Of a stretch of 64,000 nt of DNA, positions 9,879 to 19,085 are shown piece after piece. Position 1 is the stretch's first letter. Each line of letters starts with the position of its first letter. Both the position numbers and the translations under genes were made by a program. Source of the DNA: Luteimonas granuli (GTDB lineage Bacteria > Pseudomonadota > Gammaproteobacteria > Xanthomonadales > Xanthomonadaceae); the NCBI RefSeq assembly GCF_007795095.1, contig NZ_CP042218.1:2521001-2585000 (forward strand), given 5' to 3'. The notes under the pieces are model-generated. The model saw only the letters and a list, made by a program, of their open reading frames with translations, was not told the DNA's origin and ran no database searches.

Positions 9879-9949
9879 TGCAGGAGCGGCCCTTGGCCGC
9901 AACCCGGCCCGTCCCGGCGTCCGGTCGCGGCCATGGGCCGCTCCTGCAG
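9879..9949. repeat. REP-like palindrome (GCAG-headed variant)
   Basis: Arms TGCAGGAGCGGCCC...GGCCGC and GCGGCC..GGGCCGCTCCTGCA are inverted across a short centre. The GGAGCGGC core resembles the GTAG-headed REPs at 14571/15780 and 49186, but the head is GCAG. It lies between the tRNA-Arg gene and the aldehyde dehydrogenase start. Confidence 0.6.
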
Positions 9950-9956
9950 GCGGATG

Positions 9957-10033
9957 TGGCGCCCCCGGCGCGATTCGAACGCACGACCTTCCCCTTAGGA
10001 GGGGGACGCTCTATCCAGCTGAGCTACGGGGGC
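9957..10033 (-). tRNA. tRNA-Arg (anticodon CCT)
   Basis: 77 nt including encoded CCA. Acceptor GCCCCCG pairs with CGGGGGC; the D arm is GCTC...GAGC; anticodon stem TCCCC/GGGGA encloses loop CTCCTAA (anticodon CCT, reads AGG); the T loop is TTCGAAT with stem GTGCG/CGCGC. All arms close. Confidence 0.95.
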
Positions 10034-10453
10034 AGCGGGGCGCAATTCTGGCACGCGCGCCGGAAGCGGGCAAAAGCGGGGAGTGGAGTCCGGCCGCCCG
10101 CCGCGGACGCAGAGGGGGGTGCCGAGTCGGGTGTGGGTACGCGCCGTCCGCCGCGGACGCAGGCGGATGCCCAGCCGGATGTCTGCGCGTCCTGCTCCCA
10201 CATCCCGCCGCCAGCCATCCATGGATGGCCGGCGGCCGGCAATGGGAGCAGGACGCGGAGACTGCCGGGGGAGCACACCCCCTGTGCGCGGGACGGGCTG
10301 CGCGGACCCCAACGGAGCCGCTCCTGAGCGCGGGACGGGCTGCGCGGACCACAACGAAGCGGCTTCAAGCCCGCGCGGAGCCGGCCCGGCGGCGGGAAAA
10401 ACGACGAAGGGCTGGAGCGGTGCGCCGTCCAGCCCTTCGCGTGTCTCTGTCTG
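10034..10453. repeat. tRNA spacer with tandem and inverted repeats, no gene
   Basis: 420 bp without a credible gene. It holds: CCGCGGACGC at 10101 and 10151 (exactly 50 bp apart); a 70-bp palindrome at 10187-10256 (arms GCGTCCTGCTCCCA and its complement, centre CCATCCATGGATGG); and a 23-bp unit, GCGCGGGACGGGCTGCGCGG plus ACC, at 10286-10308 and again at 10328-10350, a 42-bp period with similar following sequence. Function unknown. Confidence 0.7.
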
Positions 10454-10529
<76 letters not shown>

Positions 10530-10544
10530 ACAGGGACGGCAATT

Positions 10545-11663
10545 CTATACGCCCTCTTCGCCGCTCGGCAATTCCTCCGGGGCCTCCGCGAGCAGCGGCG
10601 CGAGCACGGGTTCCAGCTGCCGGCGACGCCAGCCGCCGAACGCGGACCAGTCGCGGTCGTCCAGCAGCGCCTCGAGCTTCCTGCGCGAGGCCAGCACGCC
10701 GTCGGGCAGGCCGAGCCCGGCGCTGACGCCGGCCACGGCATCCTGCAGGCGGCGCAGGGCGCGCTTGTCGCGTTCATCGGTGCGCACGGGCGGCGCGTCG
10801 TCCTCGTCGGGCAGGGGCGTGGACAGCGCCTGCCAGAGTTCGCCCGCGAGCTTGCGCGGCGCCTTGGGGTGGCGCTCGAGCAGGACCTTCAGCGCCGCCG
10901 GGTCGGCGGGCGGGGTGCGGGCGATGGTGGCGGCCAGATCGTTGTCCAGGATCCAGCTGCGCGGGCGATCGTGGTCGCGGGCCCAGGCGTCGCGCCAGCG
11001 CAGCAGGCGCAGCAGGCGCAGCTGGCCCGCCCGGTCGAAGTACTGGGCGGCGCGGATGGGCAGGTGCGGCCAGCGCTCCAGGCTGGTGTCGCGGGCGGCG
11101 GCGACCATGCGCGCGCAGTCCTCGCGCAGCCAGTCCAGGCGGCCCAGGGCCTCGAGCCTCGACTCCAGGTGGTCGTGGAGCTCGAACAGGTGGCGCACGT
11201 CGTCGGCGGCGTAGGCCAGCTGGGCCTGCGACAGCGGGCGGCGCGACCAGTCCGAACGGGTCTCGCCCTTGCCCAGGCTGACGTCGGCGATGTCGGCCAC
11301 CAGGCGCTGGTAGCCGGCACCGGAGGCGAGCCCGGCGATCGCCGCCGCCACCTGGGTGTCGAACAGCGGCGCGGGCACCGCATCGCAGGCGTGGAGCAGG
11401 GCGATCAGGTCCTCGCCGGCGCTGTGCATCACCTTGGTGATGCCGGGATCGAGCAGCACGCCGCGCAGGGCGCCGGTCATGCCCGGCGCCTGGGTGTCGA
11501 CCAGCAGGATCTCGTCGTGCACGGCCATCTGCGCCAGTGCCAGATGCGGCCACCAGGTGCGTTCGCGAATGAATTCGGTGTCCAGGCCGATGCGCGCGGG
11601 GCGGTTCTCGAAGCGCGAAAGGAGCGCGGCGGGGTCGGCGACCCAGGTGAAATCGTGTTCCAT
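10545..11663 (-). CDS. rnd: Ribonuclease D
   Basis: 372 aa, typical length. RNase D trims the 3' ends of tRNA precursors. DEDDy exonuclease motifs are present: Exo I GLDTEFIRERT, Exo II HSAGEDL, Exo III YAADDV with the Tyr. HRDC-type helical domains follow (about residues 205-290). Start ATG at 11663. The gene lies immediately downstream of tRNA-Ala on the same strand; whether they are cotranscribed is unknown. Confidence 0.95.
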   Translation of the reverse strand: MEHDFTWVADPAALLSRFENRPARIGLDTEFIRERTWWPHLALAQMAVHDEILLVDTQAPGMTGALRGVLLDPGITKVMHSAGEDLIALLHACDAVPAPLFDTQVAAAIAGLASGAGYQRLVADIADVSLGKGETRSDWSRRPLSQAQLAYAADDVRHLFELHDHLESRLEALGRLDWLREDCARMVAAARDTSLERWPHLPIRAAQYFDRAGQLRLLRLLRWRDAWARDHDRPRSWILDNDLAATIARTPPADPAALKVLLERHPKAPRKLAGELWQALSTPLPDEDDAPPVRTDERDKRALRRLQDAVAGVSAGLGLPDGVLASRRKLEALLDDRDWSAFGGWRRRQLEPVLAPLLAEAPEELPSGEEGV

Positions 11664-11759
11664 CGGCGCCAGCGTACCGGCCGCGACGCGGCGGCGGCAA
11701 TCGCGGCGATGTCCCGGCACCGCTGCCCGGCCGCGGCCGCTTGCCGTAATCTGGCGCCC

Positions 11760-13646
11760 GTGATCGCCCTCAGGACAACCCCAGGACCCGCCGCCAGGCC
11801 ATTCCGCACGGGCATGACTGTCGCCTTCGCGCTCCTGGTGGCCGCCGGCTGCGGCCGCGAGCAGGCGGAGGCCCCGGCGGTGGAGCCGGCTGCCGACGCA
11901 GCGCGCCAGGTCGACGGCAGCGTGACCATCAGCGGCGACGACCGCCTGGCCGGCAGCCTCACCTGGCGGGCACCGCGGGTCGCACTGGCGGAAGGCGACG
12001 AAGCGCTGGTCGCCGCGCTGGATCGCGCCGGCGAGGCGCTCGAGGCCGGCGATCTCGAGGCCAGCGCGGATTCGGCGATCCCGCTGTACCTGGCCGTGCT
12101 GGAGCGCGATCCGGGCAGCAAGCCGGCCGCCGAAGGGCTCGAGCGCTCGCTGTCGGCCCTGCTGGCGCAGGGCGCCGCCGCGCTGGGCCGCGCCGGCGAC
12201 GACGACGATGCCCTGCACCGTGCCCGGATGGTGGCCGCGGTGGCGCGCAGCCTGCGCCCCGCGGAGCAGCGGGTGCGCGACTACCTCGCCGACGTCGACC
12301 GCGCCGAGCACCTCGCCGAGATCAACCAGGCCGCCGAACGCGAACTCCGCGCGGGCAGGCTGGGCGAATCCGGCGATGGCGCGCTGGCGCGGGTGCGCGA
12401 GGCGCTGGCGCTCGACGAGGACCAGCCGCGCGCGCTGCAGCTGCGCGCCGCGGTGGAGAGCGCGATGATCCGCCGTGCCGAGGACGCCGCCTCCGCGGGC
12501 GATTTCGATGGCGCCGCCGAATGGCTCGACCATGCCGAAGCCGTACGCGGCGGCGCTGGCGCCGTGGCCGACGCCCGGACCCGCCTCGACACCCGCCGCC
12601 GGGCCTGGATCCTGCGCCTGCGCGACGAGGGCATCGCCGCGCTGCCGCGGGCCGGCGGCATCGAGGACGCGCGCGCGCTGCTTGCACGGATGCTGGTGCT
12701 GGCAGAGCCGGGAAACGCCGCCGTCGCCGAACTGCGGGAACGCATCGATCTGGCGGTGCACTACGGCAACTTCCGCCCGGGGCAGCGTTTCACCGACCGC
12801 GCCGGCGGCGGCCGCGGGCCGCAGATGGTGGTGGTGCCGCACGGCGGCTTCAGCATGGGCGCGGCCGACGCCGACCGCGACGCCGAGGACAGCGAGCGCC
12901 CGCGGCGCAACCTGCGCTTCGACCGTGGCTTCGCCCTGTCGCTCACCGAGATCACCGTGGGCGAGTTCCGCCGTTTCGTGGATGCCACCGGCTACCGCAC
13001 CCGTGCCGAGCGCCGCGGCTTCTCCATGGCCTACGACGAGCGCAGCGGCAACTTCGTGCGCCGCAGCCGCGTGGACTGGCGCATGGACTTCGCGGGCGCG
13101 CGGGCGGCTGACGACCTGCCCGTGCTCCACGTCAGCGCGCGCGACGCCCAGGCCTATGTCGACTGGCTGGCCGAGGTGAGCGGAGAGCGCTACCGGCTGC
13201 CGAGCGAGGCCGAGTTCGAATACGCGCTGCGCGCCGGCGGCACCGGTCGCTATCCCTGGGGCGACGGGCCGCCGCCCGAGGGCGTGGGCAACCTGACCGG
13301 GGACAAGGACAGGTCACCGGGCGGCCGTGGCTGGAGCAACGCCTTCGAGGACTACGACGACGGCCACTGGGGTCCGGCCCCGGTCGGCAGCTTCACGCCG
13401 AATGCATTCGGACTGCACGACCTTGAAGGCAACGTCAGCGAATGGGTCGCCGACTGCTGGCATGACAGCTACCGGCGCGCACCGGCGTCGGGCGCAGCCT
13501 GGGTCAACCCGGGCTGCCGCATGCAGGTGGTGCGCGGCGGTGCCTGGGCCAGCTCGCCGGCGCAGACGCGCAGCTCATGGCGGGCGCCGTCGCCGGTGGA
13601 CAACACCAACGCGCGCGTCGGCTTCAGGGTCGCGCGCGACATCTGA
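11760..13646 (+). CDS. Lipoprotein with C-terminal formylglycine-generating-enzyme-like (SUMF1) domain
   Basis: 628 aa from a GTG start. That start gives a basic n-region before the hydrophobic AFALLVAAGC, a lipobox-like site; the ATG at 11814 would leave no positive charge, so GTG is preferred. The middle (about residues 75-340) is helical and Ala/Arg-rich, like TPR-type repeats. The C-terminal FGE-sulfatase fold (about 365-628) shows GGFSMGA, ITVGEFRRFV, YRLPSEAEFEYA, GNVSEWVADCWHD and VVRGGAW. Such domains occur in true FGEs but also in many proteins of other or unknown function, and no sulfatase is nearby. The M48 protease gene follows 17 bp later, probably in the same operon. Confidence 0.82.
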   Translation: MIALRTTPGPAARPFRTGMTVAFALLVAAGCGREQAEAPAVEPAADAARQVDGSVTISGDDRLAGSLTWRAPRVALAEGDEALVAALDRAGEALEAGDLEASADSAIPLYLAVLERDPGSKPAAEGLERSLSALLAQGAAALGRAGDDDDALHRARMVAAVARSLRPAEQRVRDYLADVDRAEHLAEINQAAERELRAGRLGESGDGALARVREALALDEDQPRALQLRAAVESAMIRRAEDAASAGDFDGAAEWLDHAEAVRGGAGAVADARTRLDTRRRAWILRLRDEGIAALPRAGGIEDARALLARMLVLAEPGNAAVAELRERIDLAVHYGNFRPGQRFTDRAGGGRGPQMVVVPHGGFSMGAADADRDAEDSERPRRNLRFDRGFALSLTEITVGEFRRFVDATGYRTRAERRGFSMAYDERSGNFVRRSRVDWRMDFAGARAADDLPVLHVSARDAQAYVDWLAEVSGERYRLPSEAEFEYALRAGGTGRYPWGDGPPPEGVGNLTGDKDRSPGGRGWSNAFEDYDDGHWGPAPVGSFTPNAFGLHDLEGNVSEWVADCWHDSYRRAPASGAAWVNPGCRMQVVRGGAWASSPAQTRSSWRAPSPVDNTNARVGFRVARDI

Positions 13647-13663
13647 ACGGGCAGGAGCGTGCC

Positions 13664-14575
13664 ATGCGACGGGATCCCTTCGGGCGGCAGCGGCAGCGAC
13701 AGGGGGCGGCGCCGCGCCGCGGCTTCAACCCCAGGATCCTGATCCTCCTCGCCTTCCTCGGCTACGGCGCGTACTACTGGTTCTCCAACCGGACGCTGGA
13801 TCCGGTGACCGGCGAGAAGGTGCTGATCGACCGTTCGCTGTCGGTCGAGGACGAGAAGGCGCTGGGCCTGCAGGCCTACGAGGAGATCCTGTCGCAGGAG
13901 CGGCCGGTCGATCCCGACCTGCCCATCGCGCGCGAAGTGCGCGACATCGCGTCCAGGCTGATCGCGAAGGTGCCCGAGGTCGAGGCCGCGCTCGCGGCGG
14001 AGAACGGGCAGCAGCCGACCGGGTTCTCGTCGACCTTCGAGTGGGACGTCCAGGTGATCCAGTCCGACCAGGCCAACGCCTTCTGCCTGCCCGGCGGCAA
14101 GATGGCGGTCTATACCGGCCTGGTGCCGGTGGCGCAGAACGTGGATGCGATGGCGGTGGTGATGGGCCACGAGATCGCGCATGCGCTGCTGCGCCATGGC
14201 GCCCAGCGCATGGCCCAGCAGAAGCTGTCGCAGGTGGGGCAGATGGCGGGCGCGATGAGCGGCATGGATCCGCAGCAGCAGCAGATGGTGATGGCGGCGC
14301 TGGGCTACGGCTATCTGCTCCCGTATGCGCGCAAGCATGAGACCGAGGCCGATCACGTCGGCCTGATGCTGGCTGCCGCGGCGTGCTACGACCCGCGGGA
14401 GTCGGTACCGCTCTGGCAGCGCATGAGCGAGGCGGGCGGGGGGCAGCCGCAGCCGGAGTTCGCTTCGACGCATCCGAATCCGGGGACGCGCATCCAGAAC
14501 CTGCAGTCCCTGATGCCCAAGGCGATGGAGTACCGGCGGAAGTTCTGCGCCGACGCCCCCGCCACGCCCCTGTAG
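13664..14575 (+). CDS. Membrane-anchored M48 metalloprotease
   Basis: 303 aa. A basic N-terminus and one membrane helix (about residues 24-42) precede a zinc protease domain with HEIAHALLRH (HExxH) and the third ligand in KHETEADH. Similar to the M48C enzymes (LoiP/YcaL group) that act on outer-membrane or periplasmic proteins. The TAG stop (14573-14575) lies inside the GTAG head of a REP arm, directly at the edge of the IS110 insertion. Probably cotranscribed with the preceding lipoprotein gene. Confidence 0.88.
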   Translation: MRRDPFGRQRQRQGAAPRRGFNPRILILLAFLGYGAYYWFSNRTLDPVTGEKVLIDRSLSVEDEKALGLQAYEEILSQERPVDPDLPIAREVRDIASRLIAKVPEVEAALAAENGQQPTGFSSTFEWDVQVIQSDQANAFCLPGGKMAVYTGLVPVAQNVDAMAVVMGHEIAHALLRHGAQRMAQQKLSQVGQMAGAMSGMDPQQQQMVMAALGYGYLLPYARKHETEADHVGLMLAAAACYDPRESVPLWQRMSEAGGGQPQPEFASTHPNPGTRIQNLQSLMPKAMEYRRKFCADAPATPL

Positions 14576-14591
14576 GAGCAACTGTCTTTTT

Positions 14592-15726
<1,135 letters not shown>

Positions 15727-15776
15727 AGCAGCTACAGCTGCGACCACGCGGCGCCGGGTCGCAGCTGTAGCTGCTC

Positions 15777-16262
15777 CTACGCGGGCTTGCGCCGGGTGCC
15801 GGCGGGCTCGCGGGGCTTCTGGGGGGCGGCGGCCGAGGCCATGTTGCGCTGGAACTCCTCCCACATCGCCATGTTGCGCTCGGTGATCTGGTTCATCATC
15901 GACCACGGCGTCTGGCCGAGCATGCTGCCCATCTGCTGCCGGAACTGCTGCTGCTGGTCGAGGAAGCTCCGCATCGAGCGCTCGAGGTAGCTGCCCATGA
16001 AGCCCTGCAGAGAATCGCCGTAAAAGCGGATGATCTGGCTCAGGAGTTCGGTCGAGAGGATCGGCTGGCCGTCCTGCTCCTGCTCCGCGATGATCTGCAG
16101 CAGCACCTGGCGGGTGAGGTCCTCGCCGCTCTTGGCGTCGCGGACCTCGAAGTCCTCGCCGTCCACGATCAGCTGGCGTACGTCCTCGATGGTGATGTAG
16201 CTCGAGATCTCGGTGTCGTACAGGCGGCGGTTCGGATACTTCTTGATGACGCGCGTGGCCAT
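15777..16262 (-). CDS. phaR: Polyhydroxyalkanoate synthesis repressor PhaR
   Basis: 161 aa. The N-terminal PHB/PHA accumulation regulator DNA-binding domain is unmistakable: VIKKYPNRRLYDTE, SSYITIEDVRQLI. Repeated short PHB_acc modules follow (about residues 68-110), and the tail is Gln/Met-rich. PhaR binds both DNA and PHA granules and represses phasin/PHA genes. The TAG stop lies within the REP arm. phaB is 86 bp upstream on the same strand, so the two likely act together. Confidence 0.93.
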   Translation of the reverse strand: MATRVIKKYPNRRLYDTEISSYITIEDVRQLIVDGEDFEVRDAKSGEDLTRQVLLQIIAEQEQDGQPILSTELLSQIIRFYGDSLQGFMGSYLERSMRSFLDQQQQFRQQMGSMLGQTPWSMMNQITERNMAMWEEFQRNMASAAAPQKPREPAGTRRKPA

Positions 16263-16348
16263 GCTGCGGTGCCCGTGTCTACGTGACCCACGGCAGCATG
16301 ACGCAGCGCAACAGTGCTTGCAACCGGACCGCGGCGCCCCGCGCAGGG

Positions 16349-17089
16349 CTACCAGCCCATGTACTGTCCGCCGTTCGCCGCCAGGTTGGCACCGGTGATC
16401 CAGGCCGCTTCCTCGGCCACGAAGAAGGACACGGCGTAGGCGATCTCGTCGGGTTCGCCCAGGCGTCCGGTCGGGATCTGGGCCACGATCTTCTCGCGCA
16501 CCGCCTCCGGGACCGCCATCACCATGTCGGTCCCGATGTAGCCGGGAGAGACGGTGTTGACGGTGATGCCGAGCTTCGCGTTCTCCTGGGCCAGCGAGAT
16601 GGTGAAGCCGTGCATGCCGGCCTTGGCGGCGGCGTAGTTGGCCTGGCCGTACTGGCCCTTCTGGCCGTTGATGGAGCTGATCTGGACGATGCGCCCCCAC
16701 TTGCGCTCGCGCATGCCTTCGATCACCGGGCGGGTGACGTTGAAGCAGGAGTTGAGGTTGGTGGCGATGACGTCGTTCCACTGCTCCGGCGTCATCTTGT
16801 GGAAGGTGGAGTCGCGGGTGATGCCGGCGTTGTTGACCAGGATCTCGACCGGTCCGAGCGCTTCCTCGACCCGGCGCACCATGGCCGCGGCCTCTTCCGG
16901 CTTGGACACGTCGCCCGGGACGATGGTGAAGTCGAAGCCTTCGGCGCGCGCGGCCTGCTCCCAGGCGCGGGCCTTTTCCTCGTTGCGGTAATTGGTCGCC
17001 ACCCTGTGGCCGGCCCTGGCCAGGCGCTTGCAGATCGCGGTTCCGATGCCGCCGGTCCCGCCCGTCACCAACGCAACCCTCGACGTCAT
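16349..17089 (-). CDS. phaB: Acetoacetyl-CoA reductase
   Basis: 246 aa short-chain dehydrogenase that reduces acetoacetyl-CoA to (R)-3-hydroxybutyryl-CoA with NADPH for PHA synthesis. Seen: nucleotide motif TGGTGGIG, NNAGITRD, catalytic Ser in QISSINGQKG, and Y-x3-K in NYAAAKAG. GQKGQFGQ-type sequence (here GQKGQYGQANYAAAK) and the ending QYMGW are characteristic of PhaB rather than FabG. No phaC or phaA in the window. Confidence 0.92.
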   Translation of the reverse strand: MTSRVALVTGGTGGIGTAICKRLARAGHRVATNYRNEEKARAWEQAARAEGFDFTIVPGDVSKPEEAAAMVRRVEEALGPVEILVNNAGITRDSTFHKMTPEQWNDVIATNLNSCFNVTRPVIEGMRERKWGRIVQISSINGQKGQYGQANYAAAKAGMHGFTISLAQENAKLGITVNTVSPGYIGTDMVMAVPEAVREKIVAQIPTGRLGEPDEIAYAVSFFVAEEAAWITGANLAANGGQYMGW

Positions 17090-17139
17090 GTCATCGCTCC
17101 CGCTGCCCGGACGCGGCTTGCGTCCGCCCGGGTTCGATT

Positions 17140-18045
17140 CTATGCATGCCGTATTGCGGCGGCATTGTGCACTGCGGTGGCCGCTATCGGACCGCGCGGG
17201 ATGCGCGAGGCATCGAAGGCACGCACCGCGGCCTCGAGCGTGGCCGGAAGCGAGACCTTTGCGGGAAGCCGCCGCGGGTCCTGGCCGAGCGCGTGCCACG
17301 CGGCGCGCAGCGCCGGCAGCGGATCCGCGTCGTCGACCGGCAGCGAGGCGCGCGACTTCGACAGTTTGCGGCCGTCGTCGTCGAGCACCAGCGGCAGGTG
17401 CAGGTAGCGCGGCCGGGGCAGGCCGAGCGCGCGCTGCAGCAGGATCTGTCGCGGAGTGGAGTCGAGCAGGTCGGCGCCGCGCACCACGTCGGTGATGCCC
17501 TGGTCGGCGTCGTCCACCACCACGGCGAGCTGGTAGGCCCAACAGCCATCGGTGCGGAGCAGCACGAAGTCGCCTGCCGCCCGGTCGACGTCCTGGATCA
17601 CTCGACCATGCACGGCGTCGTCGAAGGCCACGCGGCTGCCGTCGGCCACGCGCAGGCGCATCGCGGGGTCGCGCCGATGGGCGCCCCTCCGGCAGCTGCG
17701 GTGGATGCCGCCCGCTCCGGCCACGTCGGCGCGGCTGCAGTGGCATTCGAAGGCGAGCCCGGCGTCGAGCAGCCGCCCGAGCGCCGCTGCGTACAGGTGG
17801 CCGCGGTGCGACTGGTATTCGACCGGTCCGTCGTGGTCCAGGCCGAAGGCCGCCAGGGTGCGCAGCTGGGACTCCGCCGCGCCGGGGACCTCGCGACCGC
17901 GGTCGACGTCCTCGATCCGGACCAGCCATTCGCCGCCGGCGCTGCGTGCGGCCAGCCAGCTGCCGAAGGCGGCCAGCAGCGAACCGAAGTGCAGGGGACC
18001 GGTCGGCGAGGGCGCGAAGCGGCCGCGGACGCTGGTCATGGACAT
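17140..18045 (-). CDS. gluQ: Glutamyl-Q tRNA(Asp) synthetase
   Basis: 301 aa, a GluRS-like enzyme without an anticodon-binding domain, which adds glutamate to queuosine in the anticodon of tRNA-Asp. Class I signatures: RFAPSPTGPLHFGSL (HIGH equivalent) and KLSKSRAS (KMSKS equivalent). The cysteine cluster ECHCSR plus a later Cys fits the zinc site of GluQ. Short length excludes GltX. A second Met at residue 3 is an alternative start. Divergent from htpX. Confidence 0.93.
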   Translation of the reverse strand: MSMTSVRGRFAPSPTGPLHFGSLLAAFGSWLAARSAGGEWLVRIEDVDRGREVPGAAESQLRTLAAFGLDHDGPVEYQSHRGHLYAAALGRLLDAGLAFECHCSRADVAGAGGIHRSCRRGAHRRDPAMRLRVADGSRVAFDDAVHGRVIQDVDRAAGDFVLLRTDGCWAYQLAVVVDDADQGITDVVRGADLLDSTPRQILLQRALGLPRPRYLHLPLVLDDDGRKLSKSRASLPVDDADPLPALRAAWHALGQDPRRLPAKVSLPATLEAAVRAFDASRIPRGPIAATAVHNAAAIRHA

Positions 18046-18133
18046 GCTGTCGTCACCTTGAATTCAATGTCCGCCGGACACACTTTGCAGCGTGTCCCAC
18101 GCATTGCACAACGAACTTCCAGGAACCTTCCCA

Positions 18134-19039
18134 ATGCTCAAGCGCGTCGTCCTCTTCCTCGCCACCAACATGGCGGTGCTGGCCCTGCTCAGCATCGTCA
18201 TGTCGCTGTTCGGCATCAACGCCCAGTCGATGTCGGGACTGCTGGTGATGGCCGCGCTGTTCGGCTTCGGCGGCTCGATGATCTCGCTGCTGTCCTCGAA
18301 GTGGGTCGCCAAGCGCGCCGCCGGCCTGCATGTGATCGAGCAGCCCCGCAGCGACGTCGAGCGCTGGCTGGTCGACACCGTGGCGCGACAGGCGCAGGCG
18401 GCCGGCATCGGCATGCCCGAGGTCGCCATCTACGACGCGCCCGAGATCAACGCCTTCGCCACCGGCGCCAACCGCAACAACGCCCTGGTGGCGGTGTCCA
18501 CCGGGCTGCTGCGCTCCATGGACCACGACGAGGCCGAAGCGGTGCTCGCGCACGAGGTCAGCCACGTGGCCAACGGCGACATGGTCACCATGGCCCTGCT
18601 GCAGGGCGTACTCAACACCTTCGTGATCGTGCTCGCGCGCCTGGTCGGGCGGGTGGTGGACGGCTTCCTCAGCGGTGACCGCGAGGGCGGCGGCGGGCTG
18701 GCCTACTACGCGATCGTGTTCGTGCTGGAGATGGTCTTCGGGCTGTTCGCGAGCATGATCGCGATGTGGTTCTCGCGCCATCGCGAGTTCCGCGCGGACG
18801 CCGGCGGCGCCGCGCTGGCGGGCCGGCAGAAGATGGTCGCCGCGCTCAGGCGTCTGTCGCTGAACCAGGGCCAGAACACGCTGCCCAAGCAGGTCGCGGC
18901 CTTCGGCATCAGCGGCGCGATCGGCCACGGCCTGCGCCGCCTGCTGCTGAGCCATCCGCCGCTGGAGGAGCGCATCCAGGCCCTGGAGGCGGGCAGCGTG
19001 GACGGCGAGGCGGCGCTGCGCCAGGGTCTGCTGGCCTGA
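18134..19039 (+). CDS. htpX: Heat-shock membrane protease HtpX
   Basis: 301 aa M48B zinc protease of the inner membrane that degrades damaged membrane proteins. Two N-terminal helices (about residues 5-60), HEVSH zinc motif (AEAVLAHEVSHVANGD), two more helices, and the third ligand region REFRADAGG. AGGAA precedes the ATG. Upstream, CTTGAA at 18057-18062 resembles a heat-shock sigma factor -35 box, but the matching -10 is poor, so heat control is only a possibility. Confidence 0.95.
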   Translation: MLKRVVLFLATNMAVLALLSIVMSLFGINAQSMSGLLVMAALFGFGGSMISLLSSKWVAKRAAGLHVIEQPRSDVERWLVDTVARQAQAAGIGMPEVAIYDAPEINAFATGANRNNALVAVSTGLLRSMDHDEAEAVLAHEVSHVANGDMVTMALLQGVLNTFVIVLARLVGRVVDGFLSGDREGGGGLAYYAIVFVLEMVFGLFASMIAMWFSRHREFRADAGGAALAGRQKMVAALRRLSLNQGQNTLPKQVAAFGISGAIGHGLRRLLLSHPPLEERIQALEAGSVDGEAALRQGLLA

Positions 19040-19085
19040 GCCGTCGTCCGGCCCTGGCGCCGCTAGCGCGACGCCGGGCCGGCGC

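Noticed and set aside
11760..13646. True formylglycine-generating enzyme
   Set aside because: No sulfatase partner, the domain is fused to a lipoprotein helical region, and the FGE-like fold is shared by many unrelated proteins.
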